NCBI GenBank assembly: GCA_009667805.1
Contig: CM019069.1
Coordinates: 47,426,201 to 47,490,200, forward strand
Direction of reading: 5' to 3'
Length of the DNA: 64,000 nt
Source: Leptobrachium leishanense
Lineage: Eukaryota; Chordata; Amphibia; Anura; Megophryidae
The position numbers and the translations under genes were made by a program. This document shows, piece after piece, positions 46,200-58,830 of this stretch (positions are counted from its first letter, which is position 1; each line of letters begins with the position of its first letter). The notes below the pieces were generated by a model. It saw only the letters and a program-made list of their open reading frames with translations, did not search any database and was not told where the DNA came from.

Positions 46200-46680
46200 A
46201 ATATACACACATCAGACCTCAGATACATGTACACACAGGCACATCAGACCTCAGATACATGTACACACAGGCACATCAGACCTCAGATACATGTACACAC
46301 AGGCACATCAGACCTCAGATACATGTACACACAGGCACATCAGACCTCAGATACATGTACACACAGGCACATCAGACCTCAGATACATGTACACACAGGC
46401 ACATCAGACCTCAGATACATGTACACACAGGCACATCAGACCTCAGATACATGTACACACAGGCACATCAGACCTCAGATACATGTACACACAGGCACAT
46501 CAGACCTCAGATACATGTACACACAGGCACATCAGACCTCAGATACATGTACACACAGGCACATCAGACCTCAGATACATGTACACACAGGCACATCAGA
46601 CCTCAGATACATGTACACACAGGCACATCAGACCTCAGATACATGTACACACAGGCACATCAGACCTCAGATACATGCAT
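46200..46680. repeat. 32-bp minisatellite, about 15 copies
   Basis: The unit GTACACACAGGC + ACATCAGACCTCAGATACAT is repeated almost without change. Because 32 is not a multiple of 3 and the unit lacks stops in each + frame, all three frames stay open and encode the same 32-residue peptide period. These ORFs are artefacts. Confidence 0.97.
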
Positions 46681-46704
46681 ACCCAGGCAACATCACACAC
46701 ACTT

Positions 46705-46866
46705 CCGCGTTCCAGGAAGCGGCCGCCAGCAAAGACTGTAAGGCAGCCGCTCGCTGGGTCCTCCAGCTGCGCCCTTGCGAGTTCTTGGATGTTATGAGCG
46801 CGCAACCGGAGGACCTAACAAGTGGCCGCCTTACAACTTTTGTCGGCGGCCGCTCACTGGAATGCT
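46705..46866. repeat. GC-rich inverted repeat next to the 32-bp array
   Basis: CCAGGAAGCGGCCGCC pairs with GGCGGCCGCTCACTGG, and GTAAGGCAGCCGCT... GGGTCCTCC pairs with GGAGGACC...AGTGGCCGCCTTAC. Likely a small foldback element. Confidence 0.65.
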
Positions 46867-47150
46867 GTTGGTGCATTCTGCCAGCCAGTGCTGGCTTTCG
46901 GTATAGGTATTGTAGGGGGTATCCAAACCCGGGAGCCAGGACAACATTTCTAATTGCCATGGCAACCCGGCACCTAGGTTTTGTCGAGCCCTGTTGTAGT
47001 GCATATATAGATCCTATGAAAAAAATTTTTTACTCAAATACAGCACTCTCGCCTTCTGTTTTTTTTCTTTCTTTCAGTACAGCTTAGCGCCATACTCAGA
47101 TTTTTTTTTTTTTTTTTACTCTATAGTGCAAAAAGACACTCCTTTTTAAT

Positions 47151-47815
47151 TTTAGGGTTACATTTGGTATTAGTTGGGGTTAGTGTTAAGGTTATGGTTA
47201 GTATTTTACCATTTTGTCTTTCTGTAACCATTCAATGTTCTTGAACCCAGGACCTACTTGAAAACGAGAGAAATCTCAATGTATCCTTCCTGGTAAAATC
47301 CTTTATAAATAAATGTGTGCTTGTTTTGGGGTTAGGGTTAGTGTTTTGGTTAGTATTAGGGTAATGGTTAGTATTTGTATTTTGGGGTTAGGGTTAGTGT
47401 TTTGGTTAGTATTAGGGTAATGGTTAGTATTTGTGTTTTGGGGTTAGGGTTAGTATGTGTGCTTGTTTTGGGGTTAGGGTAATGGTTAGTATTTGGGTTA
47501 GGGTTAGTATATGTGCTTGTTTTGGGGTTTGGGTTAGTGTTTGTGTTTTCGTTAGTATTGGTTAGGGTTAGTATGCTTGTTTTGGGGTTAGTGTTAGGGT
47601 TAGTATGTGTGCTTGTTTTTGGGGTTATGGTTAGTGTTTGTGTTTTGGTTAGTATTCGGGTTATGGTTAGTATTTGTGCTTGTTTTAGGGTTACAGTTAC
47701 TATTAGAGCTAGTATTTCTGCATATTTTAGGTTTAGTATTGGTGTGAGCATGTCTACTTGTTTTGGAGTTCGGTTAATTTTGGGTTTAGGGTTACTTTCA
47801 GGGTCAGAGTTAGCC
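47151..47815. repeat. Degenerate TTAGGG-like repeat array
   Basis: The motifs GGGTTAGGGTTAG, TTTTGGGGTTAGGG, GGTTAGTATT and TGTGCTTGTTTTGGGG recur many times, most densely at 47321-47660. The array is rich in the vertebrate telomere hexamer TTAGGG but not a clean (TTAGGG)n. It includes a SINE tail fragment at about 47245-47310. Confidence 0.85.
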
Positions 47816-49038
47816 ATAACCAACAAATTCTGCTCCATTTTTCACTTCATTTTTAGGTAACAGATTCTGCTCCTTCTTTTGACATGAGCATATTCTATCT
47901 TGATGACTTTATGTAGTTTCTAAATGTGCATAATTTTCTTTAAATCTGACTTTTTAATCCGCGTCCACAAGGCGGCATTTTGGGAATACCAAACCTATTT
48001 ATGATATGACATTACCTTTTAATCCCCCTTGAAAGACCAGACTGATGTGCTCACCGAGGCAGTGCAGAAAGCCATCCTAACTGCTATACATTAATAGATA
48101 TGAATTATTTTTATACACTGTTTTGATTATCAATAAAGCTGTGTATCCTGTGAATATGTAAAGCCATGTAACTGACTGCCTTTTGTGTTAACTAACGTCT
48201 ACAAAGTTTCCGTTCATTGATGTGTTTTCCAATTATGCTTGATATGACAACGATTTTATTCTGTAATCTCTACCGGTAGCTCAATCCAATATGGAGATGT
48301 ATAAAGAAATAACACGTGTTCAGCCTGAGTGACGCCTTCCTTTAAATCATACCTGTAATGGTAAACGTTTGCTCCTTAATGTAAATTTTCCACGAATACA
48401 GTCACTCCTGTCAAAGCACTAATCCCCGTCCCAGTGTATGTAATAATACGAGATTGTGGGGGAAGACTGCAGAAAATGTAATTTTGATTACACTAGTAAT
48501 TTTCACATCACTGAACGTAACTTTCTTGTTTGAGCCACTATACGTATCTCTTGTGATGCCTATTAACCTGATGCATGTGCTTGTTTTACAGTGCTAGAAC
48601 TGCAGCTGCCAAGAAGTAAAGCCTATACCTTTTTTAAATAGCATAGAACACTAGTAATTCTATGTATTTATGTGATTCTGTAAGCTGTGTTGCTGTACAG
48701 ACATCTATTACAATAATATTTATTTTTACAACTCTAAGCCCTAGGCACTCTTAATTACTGGCAGCAGAGTATATCCACCATCTTTTTGGCACTCGGGGGG
48801 GGGGGGGGGGAGAGAAGTTGCTTTTTTTTGTGTGTTTTTAAAGTCCGTAGTGTAATAAATTTAATATGGTGTATAATTATGCATTGGGCTTCGCATGCCA
48901 AGACTACTTAGAAGTTACACAGTATGACCTTTCCTGTGATAAACATGTTACGGAGAGCATGGTAAACGTCGGAGAATGTCCCCTTGGGTCAGGGTCGGCA
49001 ACCTTGCCTGCCCCCCCCCCCCGATGTTTTGAAACTAT

Positions 49039-49221
49039 CAGGGTTATTCAGAGAAAGGTGCGAATCTGGAGAACTTTTGCAGAAGTGAAAATTCTAGGTC
49101 AAAGTAGCCGATTTGGAAAGTGAGGTAAATGGGAGAATTTTTCTGGTTTGGCTATTTTGACCTAGAATTTTCACTTCTCCAATAGTTCTCCAGAGTTTCA
49201 CCTTTTCTCTGAATAACCCTG
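49039..49221. mobile_element. Family C MITE, copy C3
   Basis: CAGGGTTATTCAGAGAAAGG at the left and TTTCTCTGAATAACCCTG at the right, with the AAATTCTAGGTCAAA-type arms shared by the family. Confidence 0.85.
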
Positions 49222-49570
49222 CATATCTCGCGTATTCCACAGGTACTCATGAGATTGCCTGAACTTCATAGGAAATGTAGTTCCATTACATCTGGAGGCC
49301 CAAGGTTGCTGACCCTGTTTTGCTGGCAATTTGCACTAGTCTGCTCATCTTTTATGCACAATAGATATTTCCCACCTTTTCGAGGGTTAGAGTGTCAGTG
49401 TTTGTTGCAATCGTCGCCTTTTACCAAAGAAATCCAAACAGCGGGAGGAGAAACGTCATTGAGAAGCTTCTCTTCACGGAATTTGTTGCGGTTACAATTT
49501 CAGCAAACACCGGTGCTCTTTGAATAGCCCCGAAGAGCAGGAAATATTGATATAGTCTAGTCTATTTTTA

Positions 49571-49891
49571 CAGGTCTATTCACGAAAAGGTGAAACTCAA
49601 GAGAATTGGCAAGAGAAGAGAATAATCTGGACCAGAAGTCAGCAACCCTGGCTCTCTGTTTTTGGAACTACATTTCCCATGTGGCTCATTCAGCCTAATG
49701 GGTGATTGAGCATCATGGGAGATGTAGTTCCCAAAATAGCAGGGAGCCAAGGTTGCTGACCCCTGATCTAGACCAAATAGTCGATTTGAAAAGTGAGATA
49801 AATGGGCGAATTTTTCTGGTTTGGCTATTTTGACCTAGAATTTTCACGTCTCCAGTCATTCTCCTGAGTTTCACCTTTATTGAATTGACCG
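49571..49891. mobile_element. Family C MITE, copy C4, carrying a nested hAT MITE
   Basis: CAGGTCTATTCACGAAAAGG at the left and CACCTTTATTGAATTGACCGG at the right. The left arm is interrupted by 49633-49765; removing that restores the usual family C arm. Confidence 0.8.
49633..49765. mobile_element. Family D hAT MITE nested in copy C4
   Basis: CAGAAGTCAGCAACCCTGG at the left and CCAAGGTTGCTGACCCCTG at the right. Flanks ATCTGGAC (49625-49632) and ATCTAGAC (49766-49773) form an 8-bp duplication with one mismatch, identifying family D as hAT. The duplicated bases are part of family C's TCTAGAC block. Confidence 0.85.
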
Positions 49892-49925
49892 GATAGTGAT
49901 TTATTCTTGCGTAAAAGAGTCCTTA

Positions 49926-50105
49926 CGGGTCTATTCACTAAAGGTGAAACTCAGGAGAATGACTGGAGAAGTGAAAATTCTAGTTCAAAATAGCCAAACC
50001 AGAAAAATTCTCCCATTTATCTCACTTTTCAAATCAGCTATTTGGTCTAGATTGTTCTCTTCTCCCGCCAGTTCTCCAGAGTTTCACCTTTAGTGAATAG
50101 ACCTG
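49926..50105. mobile_element. Family C MITE, copy C5
   Basis: CGGGTCTATTCACTAAAGG at the left and CCTTTAGTGAATAGACCTG at the right, with TTA on both sides (49923-49925 and 50106-50108). Confidence 0.87.
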
Positions 50106-50579
50106 TTAGTTTTCTCCCTCCTGACCTAATCCACGTGCACCTTACTTACCGGCGAAGCCCTTGCACCGTACTGATTCAGCCCTGACCTGCTGCGTTGATA
50201 TTGTGGTAACTTGCACAGTAGTGCCCTGTAGAAGCAGCAGATCGTGCCGAGACTTTGCTGGTAAGTAAAGCGCATGCATTTGGATTCGGAGAGCACAGAC
50301 TCCTCTTTCAGAGAGGAATTACCATGGAATATTCATGGATGTATACTAGTAAAATGCATACTTTAGCTGATCTAGGTAAGGTTAAAAAAAACAAAAAACC
50401 TGCAATGTCCATTTAACTTAAGGACTATATTTATTCATGCAAACATTTGGAAAACCTAAAAACTGTTATTTAGGAAGGTTGGGGGGTTTTCTGTGGAGGC
50501 GCTGATTTATAGATATAAATTTTGGGTTTGCAGGCTACGAGGTGTTGCACATAATCTCAACAAAATGTGCAAATGTAAT

Positions 50580-51720
50580 CGAGAAAACAGTAGATGGTCC
50601 TGGTGGCGCAGTGGTGTATAAATCGTATAAACCCTAGCCTGATATTAGGCCCTACAGGTGCTCGTACTAGAGTCTAAGATCTAAAAATGTTGCCAGGAAC
50701 CTTCAGGTCCCGAGAGACGTACAAGTGAGAAGTGCAAATTACAATTGATACATAAATGCAGTAGCAAAGCCGAGAGACATGCAAGGATTATGTATAACAA
50801 TAAAGTGCATGTGCTTATGAAACCATTCTTAAGTAAAGTGCATACACAGGTGGTGCGCTAAAAGCGCAAATCGCTGATAGTTCTTTGGAGGGTTGTACAG
50901 TCAATAAGTCCTAAGCCACAGTAAAGTGCACGTGCAAAAGTGCAAATAACATGAAAAAGAACCGGAAAATTTTGTGGCCACTGGTGGTTGCACAGCGTAT
51001 GAGCCGTGTTGTAGAGGTAAACGGTCCACTGCCACAGCTCCTCTCCTCAATAGGTGGCTTATATAAGGGGAGAGAGAAGAAAAAATAATAGTGCAGGCTG
51101 CTTCAGGTATTTATGGTGAGGATAGAACAAGAATCTCACTCACGGATTACAGAGCCTAGTGTGTCCCTGGCTCTGGGTTGAAGCGCCTCACACCGGATAT
51201 AGGGTGGCGTATCCCTTCTTTTGTCCTACGGTTGGCCTCAGATGAAATACAAGCAGATAAACAGCGCTCCCATAGCGTAACACATTCGGTAAAAGTGGCA
51301 GCAAGTTAAAAAGCTGATCAATCTCACTCACCAATGGTGGAGCCTCGGTTTTCTCAGGCTCGGCTTGTAAGCATATGGTACCATTTAAATCGGTGTGTAC
51401 CTCCCCTCTCTCGCCTGGAACGTCTGTTTCTTTCCTTCTTCTATGCTGGTACTCCACCTCCAGAAAAATTTAGGGAGGAAAGAGGGGGGAAAGACCAGGG
51501 TAATAAACTAGACGTGGCTCTTGTGGAGCAGCTTCCACAGTCTAGATGGTCTTGAATGAATAAAAAAATCTAAATAAAATTAAAAAGCTGAGACCCAAGA
51601 ATAAAAACTTCAAAGGGTTTATTAGCATTACATAAAATAAGTCAGTGGGGGGGGGGGGATTACACTGAACGCGTTTCAGCACTTAACCTGTGCCTTCCTC
51701 TAGCAGTGTGGTGTATGGGG
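50580..51720. repeat. Possible large dispersed repeat, family unknown
   Basis: Recurrent phrases AAAGTGCATGTGC, AAAGTGCACGTGC and AAGTGCAAATAACA at 50790-50960 suggest internal duplication. The right end (51590-51715) has GGGTTTATTAGCATTACATA, ACTGAACGCGTTTCAGC and GTGCCTTCCTCTAGCAGTG, a combination seen in widespread frog repeats. No coding motif was seen. Confidence 0.35.
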
Positions 51721-52540
51721 GTATTTAGGAATATCTGTAAACCTGCTTATTTCAGGGCTTGACCGAGTCATTGAGGTGTGTTATATTGAGTATTGTAAAA
51801 GCTATTCTATGGATGTATGTCTTTAACTTGCTTTCTTGATGTGTCCGTAGACAGCCTTTTATGTACCCTGGCATTTTATTTATTTTGCAAGACCAATTTT
51901 TGGGAATCCTTGGGCAGTCATGGATGGAAGTGACCATTATTTACTTTTTAAGCACTGTAAATATATGCAAAACAATACTGAAATGAAGAAAATTACAAAT
52001 GGATATTTTATAGGGGACACTGCAGGCTAAAGGGGGTGCAAAAAGAAGGGGTAAATCGTTATCCCACGCGACAATGCTGTGGCACAATATCCGCTCTGTG
52101 AGACCCCCTACCCCTGGACGGCAGCCACTGACAGCCTTCAGGGTACATGTGGCACTTCTATATTGAGGTGCTGCTACAGTGACCAGAGAGACAGGGTAAG
52201 GACACAATCCAGCCACCTTGAACCTTTAAATTAAGTGGATGTGGTGGGTAATCTGCTGGGTTTAAACGTACCACCCAAAGACATTAAAACTGCATAAGGC
52301 TGTTATGCACATCCATCCACGTGCCCGGACTACAAGCGACTGCCTGAAATCAACTATTCATCAGATTTTAATGAGAACCAGTCCTGATTATTTAATTTAC
52401 CCTCCAGCTTAGGGGCACTTTTATACGGGGACAGGCAAGGCTTTGAGGCAATCTGCTTTATAGCTTCATTCTGTTTATTCTTCATGGCTCCATAATCCTA
52501 AACCATGGTCTATATAGGTATTTAGGCCTGTGTTTAGCAG

Positions 52541-52675
52541 GGATATCAAGCTCTGGCCCCCCAGATGTTTATTGCCTAAAATTCCCAGAATTCTTTGCAA
52601 TAAATAGCCAGAGAATCATGGGAGTTGTAGTTCAGATACATCGGGGAGGGGGGGCAGAGTTTGAAATCCCTGATC
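52541..52675. mobile_element. Family D-like MITE
   Basis: AGCAGGGATATCAAGCTCTGG, CCCCCCAGATGTTTATTGCC and CATGGGAGTTGTAGTTCAG with the inverted GAAATCCCTGATCTAGAGA mark a related but diverged copy. Confidence 0.5.
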
Positions 52676-54097
52676 TAGAGAATCCTTTTAGAAAGAAGTG
52701 GAAGGTAAAGCGTTATTTTTTTTTAAAAAAAATAAATTTAAAAAAATAATTTTTTTATCATAAAGCACAATTGCATGTATACACTGCTGCCTCTGGTGTG
52801 TGATATTTCTATTTTTCAGGACCTACTTGTGTATTTTTGTCGTCCTTCGCACCAGTGGTTCTGTAAATGCAGTTAACATGATTTTAATGTATTCAACGTA
52901 TTAAGAATACTTTTAGAATTTACGACATTGTCCTAATTATATTATGGATGGCCATTGTTTGATATTTTTTTTTTTTTTTTTTTTTAATGGTAGCCGTAAT
53001 TATTAAACATTCTAAAATTTATAAAAAAAATTCTTTCAAATTTCTTTTATTTAAAAAAACAAAATAACACTTTGGCATTGAACATACACCAGGATGTGTG
53101 TATATAATGATATATAAAATAATGTATGTATATAATAAAGGACAATTAAAAACAAGAGCATATGTAACACCCATTTACATTCAGCAGGATAAAAGTACAA
53201 AATATCCTGTTGTGTTGATTGTTACAGTGCAATTATTGATATTCCTTGCACTGCAACAGTTACTAGTGCTATTAGTCTGAAACCCAACATTCTGTAGTAG
53301 AAATTCCTCTCTTCTTTGCACTCACCTTTAGGGGTCAAGGGTCAGGCTGGCAAAGCAACCTTCCCCAATAAGTTCACAAGCAGGATTTAGCCACCTACAC
53401 GGAGCGAGCCGCAGGGGTTAAGAGGGCCAGCCTAGTTCTGTTGGGTTTGGGGGATTTTTTTATTAGACGTATGGTTGGTTTCACATGGGATGACACATCT
53501 GAGCCCAAGGCTGTGCTTAACCCATAATTACGGCAGTGTCACATTTCTGGAAACCCTATCAGTTTCGCCTCCCTGTGGAAATGCAGATTACTTCCTCACC
53601 AAACAGCCCGATGCGTTAGCTCCTTTTTCCAGGACCCATACGACCGTTTCCTGCACATGTTTTATGCTGTGGGCAATGTCACAGGATATCGCTCGTTCAC
53701 ACCCGCCCCAGATCACACGCCGCAGACACTAGTATTGGTTCTCAAAGTGGATGGGAAACAGACGAACACATTCAGGGCTTTATGCGCTTTCCCTTCTTGC
53801 AAGATATTTGAAATTACCATTTAATATAGCTGGACTCTCGAGGTGCTTTTTACCAAAGCAGGGAGACTATTCGATGATAAAACAGCTTGAAATGTGAGAA
53901 ATAAAAAGGCCGGATCTAGAAAATAAAATCACACATTCAGCCAAGATTTTATTACATCACTAAATATTGCAACTATAATATCCCTTACTGGACTGTCGAC
54001 TCGTTGCAAATCACAAAAATACTGAGGGATTTATTCACTAATTGTGAACTTGTAGTGGACAGGCTCGCAGTCTGTGATGTCCCGTTGGGGCAGGGGG

Positions 54098-54223
54098 ACG
54101 TAACCTTGTCCCTCCAGACGGTTTGGAACTACATTTCCCTTGAGGCCCAGCCAATCTAATTACCTGTGCATCGTGGGAGACGTAGTTTGAAAACATCTGG
54201 TGAGCCAAGGTTGCCATCCCTTT
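54098..54223. mobile_element. Family D MITE copy
   Basis: GTAACCTTGTCCCTCCAGAC, GGTTTGGAACTACATTTCCC and the inverted GAGCCAAGGTTGCCATCCC. Confidence 0.6.
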
Positions 54224-55504
54224 TAATAAGTGGCTTGGCCACTTGCTTTAAGTGTACCTGTCATACCGACTGGAAGGTGGGCTCAATTGACAAAGAATCA
54301 CTCCCTATATGCTAGCAGTTTATTTTTGTTTGTTTTTAAATTCATTAAATATTTTGCCTTCACTTCTGTGCGGCATGCCGCAGGGGACGGACAGCTCTGA
54401 GTGGAAAGCCATCATGCACGATGGTACTCTGCTCACTACGTGCACTGACTGTCGTCGTACTAACTGATAAGTCGGGTAAACGACATCCCAATGACACCCA
54501 GTCTCGCGGCATTACACAAAGGTCATAAGCAAGCCCTACCCACGGAGGGGAAACCATGGTGGCGCCTTGCACTGGAACCAGGTAAGTAGTGGATGCGATG
54601 ATCGGTGTGATATCGACCCCCAATGACATATTGGATAGTACAGGCGCGAGTCAGTCAGCCATCGTTTTACTTGGAGATTAGGAGCCATCGTGATTTCAGC
54701 GTGACTTGTGCTTGTCGGGGTCGTATCGCCATTTGGTGAATGGCACCTGTAGTCTGGTTTAAAAGTTGAGCTTCTGATTTAAAAAAGCAAAGATCATGCA
54801 TATTGATCATCAATTTCAAAATGCTCCATAAATGCAAGTTCCAGCCTGAGGAAGCAAACCAATTCCCAAGAAATTACTTTACAAATTTACATCGAAATGG
54901 GAAAAAAGTATTACAGTAATATTCTCTGAAGGTATTCTGTAACATGTAGACTATAAACTCTTTTTGTGACCCGCAGCTTCAGCGGTGTTTTAACAAAAAA
55001 AAAAGTTGCTGGAGCCTTGTAATGGCCCTCACTTTATGTAATATGGGTGAGAATTTTTTTTTTTGTTAGAGCCAGTTTAAATATTTTTTTTTTTTAAAAA
55101 AAAATAAATTATTGCACCTCTGCGTTTCTGTCAAATGGGAACGCTAGGATATGATGACTAACTTATTTTCCCGATAGAGATCCGAATTCTACTGAACGAT
55201 GCAATACATTCTTTTTAAATGAGAAAAATAAATATTCTAATTTATTTTTTTCTTCTATAAATTTGGTTTTGTATGAAAGAAAGTCTAGACTCCCGTTCCA
55301 CTCCTGCAGTGCAGGTCATTTCCTTAAGGACCCCTATAGGATATATAGTAGTATGAATTTAATCAGGTAGAAAAAGTGGCCACGAGTGTCCCTTATCTTC
55401 AATGATACAGAGGTGAGCTTGAACCAACCTACAAAGGGGTGTATGCCAGTACCGTAGGCCGACTAGTGGCCCGTTTCTCAGCAAGATTAAAATTCATGAC
55501 ATAG

Positions 55505-56300
55505 TAGGGTCTATTCGCAAAGCACTGTGCTTTTCATTTCAGTGCAGAGCCCGAAAAAGCTCCGAAGTGGCCTTGGCGGCTTCCACTGAACTTAACCCCC
55601 CCCCCCCCCAAAAAAAAAAACAGAACTCTTCTATCCTCCTAATAGGTGTTTAAACCAAGAAAAAATTCTTAAAATGTGTCTAAATAATAAAAAAGGTTCC
55701 ATTAAAAAAGAATAAAAAGGTCTGTTCCAGAATAAAAAAAAGGTGTTCCAAAAAATAAAGACTTTTTGCTGAAAATGAAAAAAGAAATGTCATTGGGACA
55801 ATTTCGGGGGCTGCCGAACTGCAGTGAACTGCACCGTATTTCAGTCAGTTCGCCTGTATTTGGCGAATTGACAGCTTAGGCCGGGGTCAGACGAGTGTTT
55901 TGCAGAGCGGAAGGAACGTCAGTAAGCGTGGATGTTCCTTCCTCTCTGACGCCCGTCTGGCCACCTTGCTGAGTGCAGTTAGTGCGCTCAGTGCTGCAAG
56001 ACTCAATCCTCCTATGGAGAATCATGCTTTGCAGCCCGTCGAACGAGCATCGTAGTGCTTCGGGGAGTTTTTCAATATGGCCGCAGCATGACGACTGTTG
56101 CGCGTGCAATTCATGTGTGCGCTACAGTGCTCTGCCGAAGCATCACAATGCTGCGACGGACGCCGGGAGGCACTTCAGTACGGGTGCACATAGTGCGCGT
56201 GTCTGGCCCCGGCCCTAGTGAATAGACTAATTACTGAAATTGAACTAAACGGTGAAAGTCACCGGTTGGTGCTGTCGACTGTGTTCAGTGAATAGACCCT
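55505..56300. mobile_element. Older TTCAGTGAATAGACCC-type MITE with nested family B copy
   Basis: The left edge is AGTAGGGTCTATTCGCAAAG and the right edge GTTCAGTGAATAGACCCTAT, inverted with respect to each other. Inner motifs such as GAACTGCAGTGAACTGCACC match the element at 23236. Family B sits inside at 55879-56214. Confidence 0.6.
55879..56214. mobile_element. Family B MITE, copy B4
   Basis: GGCCGGGGTCAGACGAGTG at the left and GTGTCTGGCCCCGGCC at the right, with flanks TTA and CTA. The GTGCGCTCAGTGCTGCAAGA block matches B2. Confidence 0.78.
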
Positions 56301-56884
56301 ATAGCTTTGCAAACAACGGTTAAAGCTAAATGAATAGCCCCAGTCTGAAGACTTTGAAAGTACAAACTAAGCACAGAAAAAATACAATGACATGTAACCC
56401 AATAATATCAATGTTTATGGGTCCACAAATGTGACCAATACTTCGACAGGTTATCAACAACCCATTAGATCATGGCATGAACAAGTCCTATAAAAAAATA
56501 AGTGTGGGAACCCCCCCAACATTTCTGTATATTCTGCTCTGAAAGATTACTGGGAGCCTCAGCAGCTGCAGCACTTCTTTATGCATGAGAAACTGGCAAA
56601 GACTGAGAAATTCTCATTCCCATACCTTCCCAATGTACTTAAATCCAGGAAAACCGCTTAGACAGTTTTATAAAATTGTGTCCTAGAAAGGTATTGCAAC
56701 TTCCCAGTATATCGGCTAAAAGGGAACGAAGTTCCTCCTGCTAAAATAGTGAGGGAACTGCGTTCCTGCAGGACTTGATACCTGGGCATGAAGCTGTATA
56801 GAAAAGAAGTCTTAATGCTCACTTTTTGCAGGGAACTCGGGGTGTTTTCATTTTAGGGGCTAGTAGAAGGCTAAATCCTTAAGA

Positions 56885-57915
56885 GGTTATACACGAAGTA
56901 TCGAATTGCAATTTCGGGTCAGTTTTGTCTGTTCACTACGAAGCTGTCAATTCGCCAAGTACAGGCAAATTGTCCCCAAAATACGGTGCAGTATGGCTGT
57001 CTTCAGCGACAACGAAATGGTCCCTTAGAGAAGTAATGGCAATATGCCCTGATTTTTGGTGTTTCAGTACAACCGGTTTAAACAGGCGAATCCCATTGGA
57101 GTCAACGTAAAAACCTAATATGTTTTTATTCAAATTTTCATCAAAAAGCCTTGTATTTATTTATTTTTTTTAATCAAAATTTTTGTTTCCCAATTTTTTA
57201 TTTTTTTTTAAGGTGTGTTTTTTTTTCTCTCTCTAAGGCTAGGGTCAGACTAACGCAGTATTAACGTGTGTTTAGCAGCACTAAATCACGGCCGTGCTAG
57301 CAGCAAATGACGTCCAATGCCGGGCAGCATACCAAGAACGGCCGCACAAAAGTGCGGCCGCGCAACGCAAGTGGCAAACGAACGCATTTTTGCAAGAACG
57401 TGATACCGCTAGTACTGACGTCCTGAGTGCACAGCTGCGGCGTGTGTGTGTGATTAGGAGACGTCAGACGCTGCTAATGTCCGGCCAACATAACGTCCAG
57501 ACGCAAAAAGTGTTTTATTGATAACCGTACAAAATCACGGACGAAAATGCGCATCGTATGACCGCTATCGCGTATTCTGTGAAAAAATGCGTCCATTCGT
57601 TCGAACGCACTTTTTCCACGGACAACGCGAAAAATGCGTTCGTCTGACCCTAGCCTAACAGGCCTTTTTTTTTGTTTTATTTTTTTGGACTTTTTTATTA
57701 TTTAGAAACATTTTAATATTTATTGGTTTTAACCCCTAGTAGGAGGATAGAGTCCCGTGTTTGTGTTTTTTTTGTTTTTTTTTTTGGTGCTTTTCGGTGA
57801 CATTCTGTAACATTATCGTGGGGCTTCAGCGACTCCATCGTTGGCACGCTACAGTGACCATTCGCTAAATAGTAAATTCACTGAAATTTTGGCGAAATGG
57901 AATCACCGACTGCTT
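56885..57915. mobile_element. Older MITE with nested family A copy
   Basis: The left part carries GAAGCTGTCAATTCGCCAAG and AAAATACGGTGCAG; the right part ends CTGCTTTGTGAATAGACCCTTT. It has the same general type of outer sequence as 23236 and 55505. Boundaries approximate. Confidence 0.5.
57237..57655. mobile_element. Family A MITE, copy A6, intact ends
   Basis: GGCTAGGGTCAGACTAACGC at the left and GCGTTCGTCTGACCCTAGCC at the right, with exact TAA on both sides (57234-57236 and 57656-57658). Confidence 0.85.
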
Positions 57916-58624
57916 TGTGAATAGACCCTTTAGAATTCATTGAAAAGTGAAGGTTTATTGCGCGTCAGTTTTTCCGGCTCTTGATCTGATTCTTTGGAAG
58001 ACCTAAAATAAATCCCCGATCTGTTCAAATGTATATTAATAAATGGGACAAGGAAGACAGGAGAGATGAGGTTGTGACTATGGATGGGTTTGTGTAAAAT
58101 AATCCAGAAATTTAGGAACCAGTGGCTACTGGATTTGTACCCCCCCCCCCCCCGAATTAAACGGGGACATGGATTTCATCTGATTTATCTCTTCTCTTCT
58201 AGACCTGTTCATTCTAAGCTTTGCCAATAGTATAAAATATATAAGCGTTGTGTTTATTGTAAAGGAACCTGTCTTCTAATCACTGTCCCTTATAAACGCT
58301 GGTGAAGTACGGCTCGTGTATTCTGTAAAATGTGTAATTCTATCCTGTTTTAATCAGAATTCAAGTTTGTGTTGTTATTCTCTAATACATATATTGCTGT
58401 ATATACGTCCTATGTAGAATTGCTTTCATATGTATAACAGTACTTTCTGTTTCTTTAAAAACAGCCATAATTCCTTGGATGTGCATGAGCAAAATCACAA
58501 TAAATCTGATCTCGGACCTTAAATTTTACACTGAACTTGTCAAAATGTAGCCATTACTCATTTTTTTACAACACAGGAGAATTGACTTTCTGAGTGTCCG
58601 TGGCTACCTGGCTCCTAGATTTCT

Positions 58625-58830
58625 TAAAGGAACACTCTACTCATCCTGACTTCTTTACAGGTATAAAGTGGTCAGGATGTGAGGAGTGCCCCCTCCACCC
58701 CACCCAGCATCACCAACAGCCGGGATTTTTTTAGCTTCCTGGCTGCTGGTCACCAGATCGGTCACTAGTGACGTCAGCACGCAGAACATGCTGACGTCGC
58801 ATTCTCCGAGACCAGTTGCGGCGCATTCTC
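58625..58830. repeat. Frog-type AAAGGAACACT repeat with paired CRE motifs
   Basis: TTAAAGGAACACTCTACTCA with CATCCTGAC opens it. An inverted pair GTGACGTCAGCACGC / CATGCTGACGTCGC lies at 58769-58801, and CGCATTCTCCGAGACCAGTTG is tandemly duplicated at 58797-58840. Confidence 0.5.

Noticed and set aside
46200..46680. CRISPR-like array
   Set aside because: The 32-bp units are contiguous with no spacers.
46122..47087. 321-residue ORF with DLRYMYTQAHQTS repeats
   Set aside because: A 32-bp minisatellite read-through; the same peptide appears in all three frames.
47368..47860. 156-residue minus ORF (Asn/Pro/Lys/Thr-rich) and its + counterpart
   Set aside because: Translation of the TTAGGG-like degenerate array.
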